Shown here: positions 48,642 through 59,048 of the stretch, in pieces
Numbering within the stretch: the stretch's first letter is position 1
Layout: each line of letters starts with the position of its first letter
DNA from: Maribacter antarcticus DSM 21422
GTDB taxonomy: Bacteria > Bacteroidota > Bacteroidia > Flavobacteriales > Flavobacteriaceae
NCBI RefSeq assembly: GCF_000621125.1
Contig: NZ_KK211214.1
Span: 124,001 to 188,000, forward strand
Length of the DNA stretch: 64,000 nt
Reading direction: 5' to 3'
The notes under the pieces: model-generated
The model's input: the letters and a program-made list of their open reading frames with translations, nothing else
The model's database searches: none
What the model was told of the DNA's origin: nothing
Made by a program: the position numbers and the translations under genes

Positions 48642-49328
48642 ATGAGAAAGTGGTTGTTGTTCGTTTTTCTAGGCGCTATTTTGCAAGCCGTTGGTCAGGG
48701 GGAAGTAACTTCCGATAGCAACGACAATCGGTATTATGAGGATCAATTTTATTTTGGTCTTACTTATAATTTCCTACGAAATAAGCCTGATGTTGTAACG
48801 CAAAGAAATTTATCTTATGGTATGCAACTAGGTATTATCAAAGACATCCCGTTAAATGCTACAGGAACAATGGCGTTAGGTATAGGTATCGGCTTGGGGT
48901 TAAACACCTACTACTCCAATCTAATAGCTACAGAGACAGCTGATGGTATATCCTATTCTCTAGGCGATAATATATTAGGTTTAAAACGAAGTAAGCTCGA
49001 AACTCATTTGGTCGAATTCCCACTGGAATTTAGGTGGCGTAATTCCACCCTAGAAGAGTATAGATTTTGGCGGTTATATGCAGGAGTAAAAGCAGCTTAT
49101 GTTTTAGGGGCAAGATCTACTTCCGTAATAGAGGGGAAGAAGAGCGGATTTTATAATACAGCTGTAGAACGATTCCAATACGGACTTACGTTAAATATGG
49201 GCTATAATACCTTTAATTTACACATGTATTATGCGCTAAGCGATTTATTTAGGGATAATGCGGTAATAGAAAGTCAAGCGCTAGGATTTAGTCCATTGCA
49301 AATTGGGGTTATCTTCTATATTCTATAA
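48642..49328 (+). CDS. PorT-like outer-membrane beta-barrel protein
   Basis: A 228-residue exported protein: signal peptide (LLFVFLGAILQAVGQ), then strands typical of the PorT/outer-membrane barrel domain, such as FYFGLTYNFL, YGMQLGIIKDIPL, HLVEFPLEFRW and LQIGVIFYIL at the end. PorT itself belongs to the type IX secretion machinery, but the family is broad and a structural or transport role is all that can be claimed. It follows the exbB operon beyond a terminator. Confidence 0.8.
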   Translation: MRKWLLFVFLGAILQAVGQGEVTSDSNDNRYYEDQFYFGLTYNFLRNKPDVVTQRNLSYGMQLGIIKDIPLNATGTMALGIGIGLGLNTYYSNLIATETADGISYSLGDNILGLKRSKLETHLVEFPLEFRWRNSTLEEYRFWRLYAGVKAAYVLGARSTSVIEGKKSGFYNTAVERFQYGLTLNMGYNTFNLHMYYALSDLFRDNAVIESQALGFSPLQIGVIFYIL

Positions 49329-49928
49329 CCAATACTTTATAGTTAATAGCTGAGAAAGTAGTCCAATACATAGTCCTATAACCAGTTCTGGTTTTGTATG
49401 TGCTTTTAGGTATAGTCTGGAAGAGGCTACCAACCCTGCGAAACATATGAACAGACTGATTGCGATAATAATATTCATTTCAAAATGAACACTTAGGGTA
49501 ATAAGGTACATAAGTAGTCCCCCGATGCCAGCAAGGTGCATACTTGCCTTTACATTAAAAAAGAGCAACATAAGGCATGTTAATGAGGCTCCTGCTAGTC
49601 CTGCGAAGTAAAAATAGAGTTCGACAATATAATTGTTCGGGATAACCTTATAGAGTATCATTAATAAGAGTATAGTTTGTATAGCTATAGGATATTTTCT
49701 CTCTTTTATTGTAGTCATGGATATAGTACGAACAACACCTATATTTTTCAAAATAAGATAGGTGACTATTGGAATAATAACAGTTAAGATGAATATGGGT
49801 AAAATATTCCCTCCTTGCACTTCAATAGGCGTGTGTTTTGGGGTGATAATAAAATATGCGATTGTTCCCCCAACAGGAATTAAAATAGGGTGGAACAGGT
49901 AGGCTACAATGGTAAGGAGAACTTTCAT
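49323..49928 (-). CDS. PAP2-like integral membrane protein
   Basis: A 201-residue protein with about six membrane helices. Two fragments recall the acid phosphatase/PAP2 fold: KASMHLAG, in the place of the SGH motif, and SRLYLKAHTKPE, which fits SR-x5-H-x3-D with Glu in place of the last Asp. The phosphatase site is therefore altered and activity is doubtful. Its start codon overlaps the stop of rpoN in TAATG, so it is translated after rpoN. Confidence 0.65.
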   Translation of the reverse strand: MKVLLTIVAYLFHPILIPVGGTIAYFIITPKHTPIEVQGGNILPIFILTVIIPIVTYLILKNIGVVRTISMTTIKERKYPIAIQTILLLMILYKVIPNNYIVELYFYFAGLAGASLTCLMLLFFNVKASMHLAGIGGLLMYLITLSVHFEMNIIIAISLFICFAGLVASSRLYLKAHTKPELVIGLCIGLLSQLLTIKYWL

Positions 49929-51382
49929 TAAATCTCTTTTCGTAAACGCGCAACAGGAATACCTAGTTGTTCACGATATTTTGCTACGGTCCTCCTGGCA
50001 ATCGGGTAGCCTTTCTCTTTTAGAATGGCCGCAAGTCTGTCATCGGTAAGTGGCTTGCGCTTTACTTCATCCTTTATAACCGTCTCTAAAATTTTCTTGA
50101 TTTCTTTTGTAGAAACATCTTCTCCTTGTTCGTTCTTCATAGACTCGGAAAAGTATTGCTTTATCAATTTAGTTCCATAAGGTGTGTCAACATACTTGCT
50201 GTTGGCAACTCTAGATACAGTTGAAACATCCATTTTTATTTCGTCTGCAATATCCTTTAAGATCATAGGCCTTAAATTGCGTTCGTCACCTGAAAGAAAA
50301 TACTCTTTTTGATACTGCATTATAGAATTCATGGTAATGAACAAGGTCTGCTGTCGCTGTCTAATGGCGTCTATGAACCACTTTGCTGCATCTAGTTTTT
50401 GTTTGATAAACATTACGGTATCCTTTTGGGATTTTGATTTGTCGTGGGATTCTTTATATCCTTTTAGCATGTTGTTGTACTCTCTCGAGACATGGAGTTC
50501 CGGAGCATTTCTGCCGTTAAGACTTAGTTCCAGTTCTCCTTCGACGATGCGTATGGAAAAATCTGGCACTACATGTTCAACAATTCTATTGTTACCGGAG
50601 TAGGAGCCTCCTGGTTTGGGATTTAATTTTTCTATCTCCGAAATAGCCTCCTTGAGCTCAGCCTCGGTAACGTTATATTTTTGAATTAGCTTCTGATAGT
50701 GCTTTTTTGAGAACTGATCAAAAGACTTTTTTAGGATTTGAATGGCGAGTTCAATAGATGATGTAAGTCCCTTTCGTTCCAATTGAATAACCAGACTTTC
50801 TTCCAATGAACGTGCACCTACACCTGGCGGGTCTAACGTTTGAACAATGGAAAGAATATGCATTATGATTTTTTCTTCCGTGTAAATATTTTGGGTAAAG
50901 GCGAGGTCGTCCAAAATGTCTGTAATAGGTCTACGTATATAGCCACTTTCATCAATGCTACCTACCAAAAATTCTGCGATTGCCCATTCCTCGTCATTGA
51001 GATAAACCGTGTTCATTTGGTTTAGTAGGTACTGATTAAACGAAGTACCTGCTGCGTAAGGAACGCTTTTTTCTTCATCGTCTGAACTGTAATTGTTCGC
51101 TTGGGTTCTGTAATCCGGTATTTCGTCGTCACTTAGATAATCATCTATATTTATATCCTCGGCTTCTATAGTTTCGCTATCCTCAAGCTCATAATCGTCC
51201 TCAAATTCATCATCTGGACTTTCTGACTCTTCCTTGCCACTTTCTAACGCAGGATTTTCTTCCAACTCCTGTTTCAACCGCTGTTCAAATGCTTGTGTTG
51301 GCAGTTGTATCAGCTTCATCAACTGTATTTGCTGAGGCGATAGCTTTTGCGATAGTTTAAACTGTAAGTGTTGTTTTAGCAT
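49928..51382 (-). CDS. rpoN: RNA polymerase sigma-54 factor
   Basis: A 484-residue sigma-54. Region I at the N-terminus (QFKLSQKLSPQQIQLMKLIQ) is the activator-contact segment. An acidic region II follows (about 45-95), then the core-binding domain (DPPGVGARSLEESLVIQL), the helix-turn-helix (DVSTVSRVANSKYV) and the RpoN box ARRTVAKYREQLGI near the end. It directs transcription from -24/-12 promoters with activator ATPases. None of the latter is encoded in this window. Confidence 0.97.
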   Translation of the reverse strand: MLKQHLQFKLSQKLSPQQIQLMKLIQLPTQAFEQRLKQELEENPALESGKEESESPDDEFEDDYELEDSETIEAEDINIDDYLSDDEIPDYRTQANNYSSDDEEKSVPYAAGTSFNQYLLNQMNTVYLNDEEWAIAEFLVGSIDESGYIRRPITDILDDLAFTQNIYTEEKIIMHILSIVQTLDPPGVGARSLEESLVIQLERKGLTSSIELAIQILKKSFDQFSKKHYQKLIQKYNVTEAELKEAISEIEKLNPKPGGSYSGNNRIVEHVVPDFSIRIVEGELELSLNGRNAPELHVSREYNNMLKGYKESHDKSKSQKDTVMFIKQKLDAAKWFIDAIRQRQQTLFITMNSIMQYQKEYFLSGDERNLRPMILKDIADEIKMDVSTVSRVANSKYVDTPYGTKLIKQYFSESMKNEQGEDVSTKEIKKILETVIKDEVKRKPLTDDRLAAILKEKGYPIARRTVAKYREQLGIPVARLRKEI

Positions 51383-51420
51383 AGTTTTTTTCTACTCACT
51401 ATAAAAATAACGAAATGCAT

Positions 51421-52854
51421 TTAAAATTCGGCATTTTGTGGTGTTCTAGGAAACGGTATAACATCACGGATATTTCCCATACCAGTCGAGAACAGCACAA
51501 GTCTTTCAAATCCAAGTCCAAAACCGCTATGTTCGGCAGTTCCAAACTTACGTAGATCTAGGTACCACCAAAGTTCTTTTTCATCGAGACCCAAGTCTGC
51601 AATCTTTTGTTTTAGCACATCTAAGCGCTCTTCCCGTTGAGACCCACCTACGATTTCTCCAATTCCAGGGAATAGAATATCCATGGCGCGAACGGTTTTG
51701 CCATCTTCGTTCAACCGCATATAGAATGCCTTTATCTTGGCAGGATAATCAAAAAGGATTACCGGACAATTAAAGTGTTTTTCAACAAGGTAACGTTCGT
51801 GTTCGCTTTGCAGATCTGTACCCCATTCTTCTATGGGATATTGAAATTTTTTCTTTTTATTAGGTTTGCTATTTTTTAAAATAGCAATAGCTTCTGTATA
51901 GCTTACTCTTTTGAAGTTGTTTTCTGCTACAAATCTCAACTTTTCTATTAGTGGCATAGCACTTCGTTCTGTTTGAGGTTTGCTTTTTTCTTCTTCTAAA
52001 AGACGCTTTTCTAAAAATTCTAAATCCTCGGTACAGTGTTCCAATATGTAAAGAATAACATTTTTTATAAAATCCTCAGCAAGGTCCATATTGTCATCCA
52101 GATTAAAGAATGCCATTTCTGGTTCTATCATCCAAAATTCAGCCAAGTGTCTAGAAGTGTTAGAGTTTTCAGCTCTAAAGGTTGGGCCAAATGTATATAC
52201 TTTTCCTAAGGCCATTGCGTAAGCTTCCGCTTCCAGTTGTCCTGAAACTGTTAGGTTGGTTTCCTTACCAAAAAAATCTTTTTTGTAATCAACAGCACCT
52301 TCTTTTGTTAGGGGTGGGTTTTTATTGTCTAAAGTGGTTACACGAAACATTTCGCCAGCGCCTTCTGCATCGGAGCCTGTTATAATAGGGGCGTGGAAAT
52401 AATAAAAGCCGTTGTCTCTAAAATACTGGTGTATGGCAAAGGAGAGTGCTGATCTTACCCGCATTACGGCAGCGAAGGTATTGGTGCGTATTCTTAGGTG
52501 GGCTTTTTCCCTAAGAAACTCTAACGAATGTTTTTTTGGTTGTATTGGGTAGGTTTCTGGATCAGCTGTACCATGAACATGAATGTTATTCACCTTAATT
52601 TCTACAGATTGTCCACGACCTTGACTCTCTACTAAGGTTCCGGTAATTTTTAGTGCAGCGCCAGTATTGATTTGCTTAAGAAGGTTTTCATCAAATTTTT
52701 CAAAATCTACCACACATTGTATCGTGTTTAGCGTTGATCCATCGTTCAAGGCAATAAATCGATTACTTCTGAAAGAGCGTACCCATCCGTTTACGGTAAT
52801 TTCTTGTAGTAATTGTTTTCCTTGAAGTACTTCCTTTATCGTTGCTGAGTGCAT
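51421..52854 (-). CDS. asnS: Asparaginyl-tRNA synthetase
   Basis: A 477-residue class IIb synthetase. The N-terminal OB fold (VNGWVRSFRSNRFIALNDGS) binds the anticodon. The class II motifs are RSALSFAIHQYFRDNGFYYF (motif 1), TFRAENSNTSRHLAEFWMIE (motif 2) and GFGLGFERLVLF (motif 3). It charges tRNA-Asn with asparagine in the cytoplasm. The length is typical. It lies upstream of rpoN with a gap of about 40 bases. Confidence 0.97.
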   Translation of the reverse strand: MHSATIKEVLQGKQLLQEITVNGWVRSFRSNRFIALNDGSTLNTIQCVVDFEKFDENLLKQINTGAALKITGTLVESQGRGQSVEIKVNNIHVHGTADPETYPIQPKKHSLEFLREKAHLRIRTNTFAAVMRVRSALSFAIHQYFRDNGFYYFHAPIITGSDAEGAGEMFRVTTLDNKNPPLTKEGAVDYKKDFFGKETNLTVSGQLEAEAYAMALGKVYTFGPTFRAENSNTSRHLAEFWMIEPEMAFFNLDDNMDLAEDFIKNVILYILEHCTEDLEFLEKRLLEEEKSKPQTERSAMPLIEKLRFVAENNFKRVSYTEAIAILKNSKPNKKKKFQYPIEEWGTDLQSEHERYLVEKHFNCPVILFDYPAKIKAFYMRLNEDGKTVRAMDILFPGIGEIVGGSQREERLDVLKQKIADLGLDEKELWWYLDLRKFGTAEHSGFGLGFERLVLFSTGMGNIRDVIPFPRTPQNAEF

Positions 52855-52952
52855 GTCTAATCAATTGAAAATTAAAAGTCCAAAGATAGCTTTTTGATAA
52901 AAAAGAATGAATCTATAGCCATCTTAAAATGCGATAGCTTTTGAAAAGAGCA

Positions 52953-55340
52953 TCAGTCGTGATCCTCTCCTTTAGGAAGTATATCTATTTGTGGTTCCTT
53001 CAGTACTGTTTTGTTAGAAATACTACGTTGCAAGGAAATTAATAGAGAAGGCAAAAGGATAAGATTGGCTAACATGGCAAAAAGTAAGGTTGCCGAAACT
53101 AAGGCGCCCAAGGCCACTGTACCCCCAAAATTGGAAATGACAAAAACGGAGAACCCGAAAAATAGCACAATAGAAGTATAGAACATACTTACTCCTGTTT
53201 CCCTTAAGGCTGCATAAACAGATTTTTCTATATGCCATTTACTCGCCGTCAGTTCTTGACGGTATTTTGCAAGGAAGTGTATGGTGTCATCCACGGATAT
53301 TCCAAAAGCGATACTGAATACCAAAATGGTCGATGGTTTGATAGGAACACCCACAAAACCCATAATACCTGCTGTTACAATCAGTGGGAGTAGATTTGGA
53401 ATCAGTGATATGATAATCATTCTAAAAGAGCGAAATAAATATGCCATGAACAAGGCAATGAGCCCAATAGCGAGCGCCAAGGACATGATAAGGTTTTTTA
53501 CCAGATACTTCGTTCCTTTCAAAAAAATAAGGGCACTACCCGTCATGTATACAGTATAGCGTTCTTTCGGAAAAATTTTAGTGATATTGTCCAGTAAACT
53601 TCGCTCTATTTCCTCCATGCGTTCTGTGTTTACATCGCGCATAAAGGTGGTCATTCTAGCCGTCTGTCCAGTACTGTCCACAAAACTTTTAAGGAGGTCA
53701 CTGTTATCTGACGATTTGCGAGCAACATCCATGATAAAAGTATTTTCTTGACTTGTGGGAAGCTGGTAGTATTTGGGAATACCGTTATAAAAGGCCTGTT
53801 TGGAATACTTGACTAAATTTACAACCGAAACAGGCTTGGAAAGCTCCGGTATTTCGTCTACCACTTGTCCAAGGCGATCTATGCGTTTTAGCGTAACAGG
53901 TTTAAGTACTCCTTTCGGAGTTTTTGTGTCTATTACAATTTCTACGGGCATAATGCCATCGAATTCTTCTTCAAAAAAGCGGATGTCCTTAAAAAAATCT
54001 GCATTCTTTGGCATATCCTCTATTGGACTTCCAGAAATATCTATCTGATAAATACCAATAATGCTTAATACGAGTAATGTAATGGATACAATATAGACCG
54101 ATATTCTTTGTTTTCTCACGATTCCTTCCATCCAATTTACGAAAGCATCAATCCATTTTTTGTTCAAATGCTTTAAGTGCTTTGTCTTGGGGAGCGACAT
54201 AAAACTGTACACGATGGGTATGATAAGTAGAGAGATTATAAAGATACCTATGATGTTGATTGACGCAACAATTCCAAATTCTTTCAATAATTTACTATCA
54301 GTTATGATAAAGGTTGCGAACCCGGACGCCGTTGTTACATTTGTCATTAGGGTAGCGTTTCCAATTTTAGAAATAACACGCTGCAAGGAAAGTGCTTGAT
54401 TGCCATGTTTCTTTACCTCTTGCTGGTACTTGTTGATAAGAAAAATACAGTTGGGAATACCGATTACAATGATTAATGGTGGAATCAAGGCGGTAAGTAC
54501 AGTAATTTCATACTGCAGCAGGCCGAGTATCCCAAAAGCCCACATGACCCCGATAATTACGACACACATAGATATAAAGGTGGCGCGTACACTTCTGAAG
54601 AAGAAGAAAAAGATAAGCGAAGTCACCCCTAGGGCAGCTAGGATAAACTTTCCGATTTCGTCTATGATATTTTGGGAATTCATGGTACGCACATAGGGCA
54701 TACCTGAGATGCGCACATCTAGTCCGGTTTCTTTCTCAAAGCGATTTACCAAGTGTATCATATCCTTTAAGACAAAATCTTTGCGGACACTGGTGTTTAT
54801 GATGTCCTTGTCCATATACATGACCGTCCGTATAGTACTGCTCTTCTTGTTATAAATAAGATTGTCGTAAAAGGGAAGGTCGTTGAATAAGTGTTGAACG
54901 ATGCTGTCTACCTCTTGGATGGTTTCCGGTTGCTTTTTTATCAAAGGTTGCATGACAAATTCTTGCTTATCATTATCCTTAATCAATTCTTGTAGATTGT
55001 CTGTAGAAAGTACAAAATCTACTTCGGGGAAGGCTTCTAATTGTTTACTGAATTTGTTCCAACGATTAAAATTTGTAGGATTGAACAAGGCACTATCGCG
55101 TACAGCAAAAACCACGGCATTACCCTCTTCGCCAAATTGACTCAGAAACGAACGGTATTCTTGGTTAACGGGATGGTCGTCTGGTAAAAGGTTGGCTGAA
55201 GAGTTGGAAAACTGCATGTTTTGCCATTGCATGCCTAAAAAGACCGTAACGGCAGCAATACATAATAGAATAAGAATACGATTCCTAAGAATGATTCTTG
55301 CAGTTTTTGCCCAAAATCCTTGTGTGAGTTTTGCTACCAT
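52953..55340 (-). CDS. RND/MMPL-family exporter
   Basis: A 795-residue inner-membrane transporter with 12 predicted helices in the RND plan: one helix, a large loop, five helices, then the same again. The segments ITVLTALIPPLIIVIGIPNC and STILVFSIAFGISVDDTIHF form the paired sterol-sensing-like cores; the GISVDDT Asp pair is typical of the HAE3/MMPL branch. It probably exports lipids or hydrophobic compounds with proton force. No membrane-fusion or outer-membrane partner lies beside it. Substrate unknown. Confidence 0.88.
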   Translation of the reverse strand: MVAKLTQGFWAKTARIILRNRILILLCIAAVTVFLGMQWQNMQFSNSSANLLPDDHPVNQEYRSFLSQFGEEGNAVVFAVRDSALFNPTNFNRWNKFSKQLEAFPEVDFVLSTDNLQELIKDNDKQEFVMQPLIKKQPETIQEVDSIVQHLFNDLPFYDNLIYNKKSSTIRTVMYMDKDIINTSVRKDFVLKDMIHLVNRFEKETGLDVRISGMPYVRTMNSQNIIDEIGKFILAALGVTSLIFFFFFRSVRATFISMCVVIIGVMWAFGILGLLQYEITVLTALIPPLIIVIGIPNCIFLINKYQQEVKKHGNQALSLQRVISKIGNATLMTNVTTASGFATFIITDSKLLKEFGIVASINIIGIFIISLLIIPIVYSFMSLPKTKHLKHLNKKWIDAFVNWMEGIVRKQRISVYIVSITLLVLSIIGIYQIDISGSPIEDMPKNADFFKDIRFFEEEFDGIMPVEIVIDTKTPKGVLKPVTLKRIDRLGQVVDEIPELSKPVSVVNLVKYSKQAFYNGIPKYYQLPTSQENTFIMDVARKSSDNSDLLKSFVDSTGQTARMTTFMRDVNTERMEEIERSLLDNITKIFPKERYTVYMTGSALIFLKGTKYLVKNLIMSLALAIGLIALFMAYLFRSFRMIIISLIPNLLPLIVTAGIMGFVGVPIKPSTILVFSIAFGISVDDTIHFLAKYRQELTASKWHIEKSVYAALRETGVSMFYTSIVLFFGFSVFVISNFGGTVALGALVSATLLFAMLANLILLPSLLISLQRSISNKTVLKEPQIDILPKGEDHD

Positions 55341-55576
55341 AGCTATTTTTAGCAGGGTGCAAAGGTAACTAATGTGTTTAAGTGTTCCTAGATTGAGGGA
55401 TTTAAAATAACGTCTTTGGTAATATTATTATTTAGTAATTACGTACACCGTAATAAATCATTCTTTTTCCTTTCTACTTTATTAGAAAAGGAATCCCTAT
55501 TTAAGTATTCTTTGTTTAACTCAGGTAAACAAAAAGGTATTGTTTAGTAATCTAATTCATAATCGGCACAAAAAGA

Positions 55577-55600
55577 AAAAACGGCTCATTGGCCGTTTTT
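55577..55600 (-). terminator. Terminator of pyrH-frr
   Basis: AAAAACGGC pairs with GCCGTTTTT around a six-base loop, about 20 bases downstream of the frr stop on the minus strand. The rest of 55341-55621 shows no gene. Confidence 0.85.
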
Positions 55601-55621
55601 CTATCATTAAATTTCGGTTAC

Positions 55622-56176
55622 TTATACTTTCATAATTTCGGCTTCTTTCATTCCTAAGAAATCATCAATTTTTTTAACGTATTTATCTGTAAGTTCCTGA
55701 ATATCTGCAGTAGCATTTTCCTGAACGTCTTCCGATGCATCCGAGTCTTTAATTTCTTTGTTTGCATCTTGCCTTGCACTTCTAATACCTACTTTAGCAT
55801 GCTCTGCCTCAGCTTTAGCTTGCTTGGTAAGTTGTATTCGTCTTTCTTCCGTTAGTGGTGGTACGTTAATGATAATCATGTCTCCGTTGTTCATAGGATT
55901 AAATCCAAGGTTAGAATTCATAATTGCTTTTTCGATTTCTTGAAGCATTTTTTTCTCCCATGGCTGAACCGAAATGGTGCGACCATCAGGCGTATTAATG
56001 TTCGCTACTTGCGACAACGGCGTTTGCGAGCCATAATAATCTACCATAACAGAGGATAACATTGTTGGACTTGCTTTCCCTGCACGTATTTTGATAAATT
56101 CGCGCTCTAAGTGGGAGAGAGCTGCATCCATACCTTCCTTTGCGGCATCCAAAATAAAATCTATCTCTTCGTTCAT
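55622..56176 (-). CDS. frr: Ribosome recycling factor
   Basis: A 184-residue RRF, starting at the ATG at 56176 (MNEEIDFILDAAKEGM). An upstream ATG in frame at 56257 would overlap pyrH and add 27 residues absent from the family. Signature segments are FIKIRAGKASPTMLSSVMVDYYG, quoted in part as RAGKASPTML, and TEERRIQLTKQAKAEAE. It splits post-termination ribosomes together with EF-G. The gene follows pyrH by 40 bases, the conserved bacterial order. Confidence 0.96.
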   Translation of the reverse strand: MNEEIDFILDAAKEGMDAALSHLEREFIKIRAGKASPTMLSSVMVDYYGSQTPLSQVANINTPDGRTISVQPWEKKMLQEIEKAIMNSNLGFNPMNNGDMIIINVPPLTEERRIQLTKQAKAEAEHAKVGIRSARQDANKEIKDSDASEDVQENATADIQELTDKYVKKIDDFLGMKEAEIMKV

Positions 56177-56216
56177 AGTACTATTTTCTAAAGTATGATT
56201 ATAAACTATACCAAAA

Positions 56217-56924
56217 CTACATATTAACTGTTGTTCCAATATGCTCTCCGTTAACAATTTTAAGCAAATTACCCTTTTTGTTCATATCAAAAACAACAAT
56301 AGGTAACTCATTTTCTTGACTTAAGGTGAACGCCGTCGTATCCATTATCTTTAAGCCTTTTTTAAGAACATCTTGGAAGGTTATGGTGTCGAATTTTGTG
56401 GCGTTTTTATCTTTTTCTGGGTCAGATGTATAAATTCCATCTACGCGGGTACCTTTAAGAATTACATCAGCTTCTATTTCTATTGCACGAAGCACTGCGG
56501 CAGAATCTGTTGTGAAGTATGGGTTTCCAGTACCTCCACCAAAAATAACTACACGTCCCTTTTCTAAATGTCGCATGGCTCTTCGTCTAATAAAAGGTTC
56601 TGCGACTTCGTTTATTTGTATTGCGGACTGTAACCTAGTCTCCACATCCTGCATTTCTAGCGCGCTTTGAAGAGCCAGACCGTTAATGACCGTTGCCAGC
56701 ATCCCCATATGGTCGGCTTGAACACGATCCATTCCTGTAGCTGCTCCTGCAAGACCACGAAAGATATTCCCACCCCCTATTACGATGGCAACTTGTATGC
56801 CTTGACCTACCACTTCCTTAATCTCTTTGGCATATTCGTTAAGCCTATCGGAGTCGATTCCGTATTGCTTTTCGCCCATCAAAGCTTCGCCGCTTAATTT
56901 TAGAAGTATTCTTTTGTATTGCAT
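56217..56924 (-). CDS. pyrH: UMP kinase
   Basis: A 235-residue amino-acid-kinase-fold UMP kinase: [18 protein letters not shown] at the start, [28 protein letters not shown] in the UMP site and the end segment [13 protein letters not shown]. It phosphorylates UMP to UDP in the cytoplasm. It forms an operon with frr. Confidence 0.97.
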   Translation of the reverse strand: MQYKRILLKLSGEALMGEKQYGIDSDRLNEYAKEIKEVVGQGIQVAIVIGGGNIFRGLAGAATGMDRVQADHMGMLATVINGLALQSALEMQDVETRLQSAIQINEVAEPFIRRRAMRHLEKGRVVIFGGGTGNPYFTTDSAAVLRAIEIEADVILKGTRVDGIYTSDPEKDKNATKFDTITFQDVLKKGLKIMDTTAFTLSQENELPIVVFDMNKKGNLLKIVNGEHIGTTVNM

Positions 56925-57100
56925 GGTTATGTTATTTCAAAACAAAAATAATGAAAATTATCTATGGGAGCGTTAGAGAGGTGTCGGTGTTCAAAACATA
57001 ATTATTTCCTAATATTTAAAAACACAACTTTGGGTTTAATATTCTTTTGTAGTATTGGTGACTGAGTATAAATGATTATGTTTTCAGTTAATTGGATTTT

Positions 57101-58972
57101 ATGAGAAAAGTATTGATTTTGTTAGGGGTGCTCGGTATGGTTTATGGCTGTGGAGTAGGAAAGTCTTTGATGACTATAGATAAAGTTCCAATTTTGGCTT
57201 CTTTGGATTTGGTCAATATTAAATATGATAAGGTAGAAGTTTCTATAGATCCGGGTGCTTTTTCGAGTGATGTGGTTTCTTTTAAGATTCCAAAAACTAT
57301 TCCAGGCACATATAGTTCAGATAACTATGGTACCTATGTTCAGGATTTTCTTGCCTTGGATTACAGTGGTAAGGTAATGAAAGTAGTAAAAGAGGGTGAC
57401 AATTCTTGGCGTATTTCTAATGCAAAGCGTTTGGATAAGATTACTTATTGGGTAAACGACACTTATGATATTGAAAATGTAATGGCGAATCCAGTATTTT
57501 CACCTGCTGGCACAAACATATTGGAGGGTGAGAATTTTATGCTGAATCTACATGGGTTTGTCGGTTATTTTGATGGGTATAAAGAAGTGCCGTATACTAT
57601 TTTGGTGCGAAAACCATTAGATATTGTAGCTACCACTACTTTGCGACAGTCGCCAAACAGAAAGCCAGATCTAGCATGGGATAGTTTTGTAGCCAACCGT
57701 TATTTTGAGGTGATTGATAACCCTATATTATATGCGCGGCCAAATATAGCAACCTTTGCTGTTAATGATATTCTGGTAACGTTAAGCGTGTATTCTCCCA
57801 ATGGGGTATATAGTGCTGTTGATTTTAGGGAACGCATAGAGGAAATGATGAGGGCACAAAAAGCATTTCTCGGGGAGGTTGATAGTACACAGGAATATGC
57901 AATCCTACTTTATTTATCGGAATTAGATGTGCCGGATGCCCAAGGTTTTGGAGCTTTGGAACATCACACATCTACGGTAGTAGTTCTACCCGAAGCGATG
58001 TCAAAAGAGCGACTAGAACAGGTCATGGTCGATGTAGTCTCACATGAATTTTTTCATATTGTAACACCTTTGTCTATACACTCTAAAGAAATACAGTTTT
58101 TTGATTTTAATAATCCTAAAATGTCCAAACACTTATGGATGTATGAAGGCACAACGGAGTACTTCGCTAATTTATTTCAAATACATCAGGGACTTATAAA
58201 CGAAGATGAGTTTTATGACCGTATCATAGGTAAGTTTGGGAATGCTAAAGCTTACGACGATACGATGTCGTTTACAGTAATGAGTAAGAATATATTAGAG
58301 GAGCCTTATGCAAGCAATTATCAGAATGTGTATGAAAAGGGCGCTTTGATTAATATGGCACTTGATATTTTAATTAGAGAGAAAAGTAGTGGGGAAAAAG
58401 GTGTGCTGTGGCTCATGAAGGAGTTGTCTAAAAGGTATGGTAAGGAAATACCCTTTGAAGATGATTTGTTGATAGATGAAATTGTGGCCATGACCTATCC
58501 AGAAGTTCGCACCTTTTTTAATGACCATGTGATAGGGAATGAGCCTATAGATTATGATAGGTACCTTGCTAAGGTAGGTCTTGCTATGGTGAAGGCGGAA
58601 CGGCAGACTGGGTACTTTTTAGATGGGGAGAATCCTTTTATTGATGTAGATATAGAGGATGACAATACTATTTTTATTCGCGAGAATATACCTCTGAGCT
58701 CCTTTTATAAAAATATTGGTTTGCAAGCGGGCGATATAATTAAAAGTATTAATGGTACTGATATAAGCTTGGAATCTCTTCGTTCAATCATTGCTTCAAG
58801 CTATGGTTGGTCTCCGGATACAGAAATTAAGATTGAGCTACTTCGACAAGAGGAGGTGATTATAGTGGAGGGTGCTGTAGGTTTATCGGTATTGTTAGAT
58901 AATAAAATAGTTATTTTAGAAGGGGTTTTAAATGATTTTTCAAGGTTAAGGAATGCTTGGTTAAGGCAATAG
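57101..58972 (+). CDS. M61-type metallopeptidase with PDZ domain, lipoprotein
   Basis: A protein of about 623 residues of the M61 glycyl aminopeptidase-like family. A lipoprotein signal (LILLGVLGMVYGCG) anchors it in the envelope. An N-terminal beta domain is followed by the zinc site HEFFH (VVSHEFFHIVTPLS) and the downstream Glu in YEGTTEYF. A PDZ domain sits near the C-terminus (IGLQAGDIIKSINGTD). I chose the ATG at 57101 over a TTG nine bases earlier. It stands alone, divergent from pyrH, and ends at a shared terminator with tsf. Confidence 0.9.
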   Translation: MRKVLILLGVLGMVYGCGVGKSLMTIDKVPILASLDLVNIKYDKVEVSIDPGAFSSDVVSFKIPKTIPGTYSSDNYGTYVQDFLALDYSGKVMKVVKEGDNSWRISNAKRLDKITYWVNDTYDIENVMANPVFSPAGTNILEGENFMLNLHGFVGYFDGYKEVPYTILVRKPLDIVATTTLRQSPNRKPDLAWDSFVANRYFEVIDNPILYARPNIATFAVNDILVTLSVYSPNGVYSAVDFRERIEEMMRAQKAFLGEVDSTQEYAILLYLSELDVPDAQGFGALEHHTSTVVVLPEAMSKERLEQVMVDVVSHEFFHIVTPLSIHSKEIQFFDFNNPKMSKHLWMYEGTTEYFANLFQIHQGLINEDEFYDRIIGKFGNAKAYDDTMSFTVMSKNILEEPYASNYQNVYEKGALINMALDILIREKSSGEKGVLWLMKELSKRYGKEIPFEDDLLIDEIVAMTYPEVRTFFNDHVIGNEPIDYDRYLAKVGLAMVKAERQTGYFLDGENPFIDVDIEDDNTIFIRENIPLSSFYKNIGLQAGDIIKSINGTDISLESLRSIIASSYGWSPDTEIKIELLRQEEVIIVEGAVGLSVLLDNKIVILEGVLNDFSRLRNAWLRQ

Positions 58973-58990
58973 TGATTTTTAAATAAATAA

Positions 58991-59024
58991 AAAAAAACCT
59001 AAGCTTTTGCTTAGGTTTTTTTTT
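58991..59024. terminator. Bidirectional terminator between the M61 peptidase and tsf
   Basis: A perfect 14-bp stem, AAAAAAACCTAAGC at 58991-59004 with its complement at 59009-59022 and a TTTT loop, gives U-tails on both strands. It serves both convergent genes. Confidence 0.93.
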
Positions 59025-59048
59025 GATAAGATTATACGGCATTTAGTT

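Noticed and set aside
53281-55140. Several plus-strand frames across the RND exporter
   Set aside because: They are antisense shadows of the 795-residue transporter.
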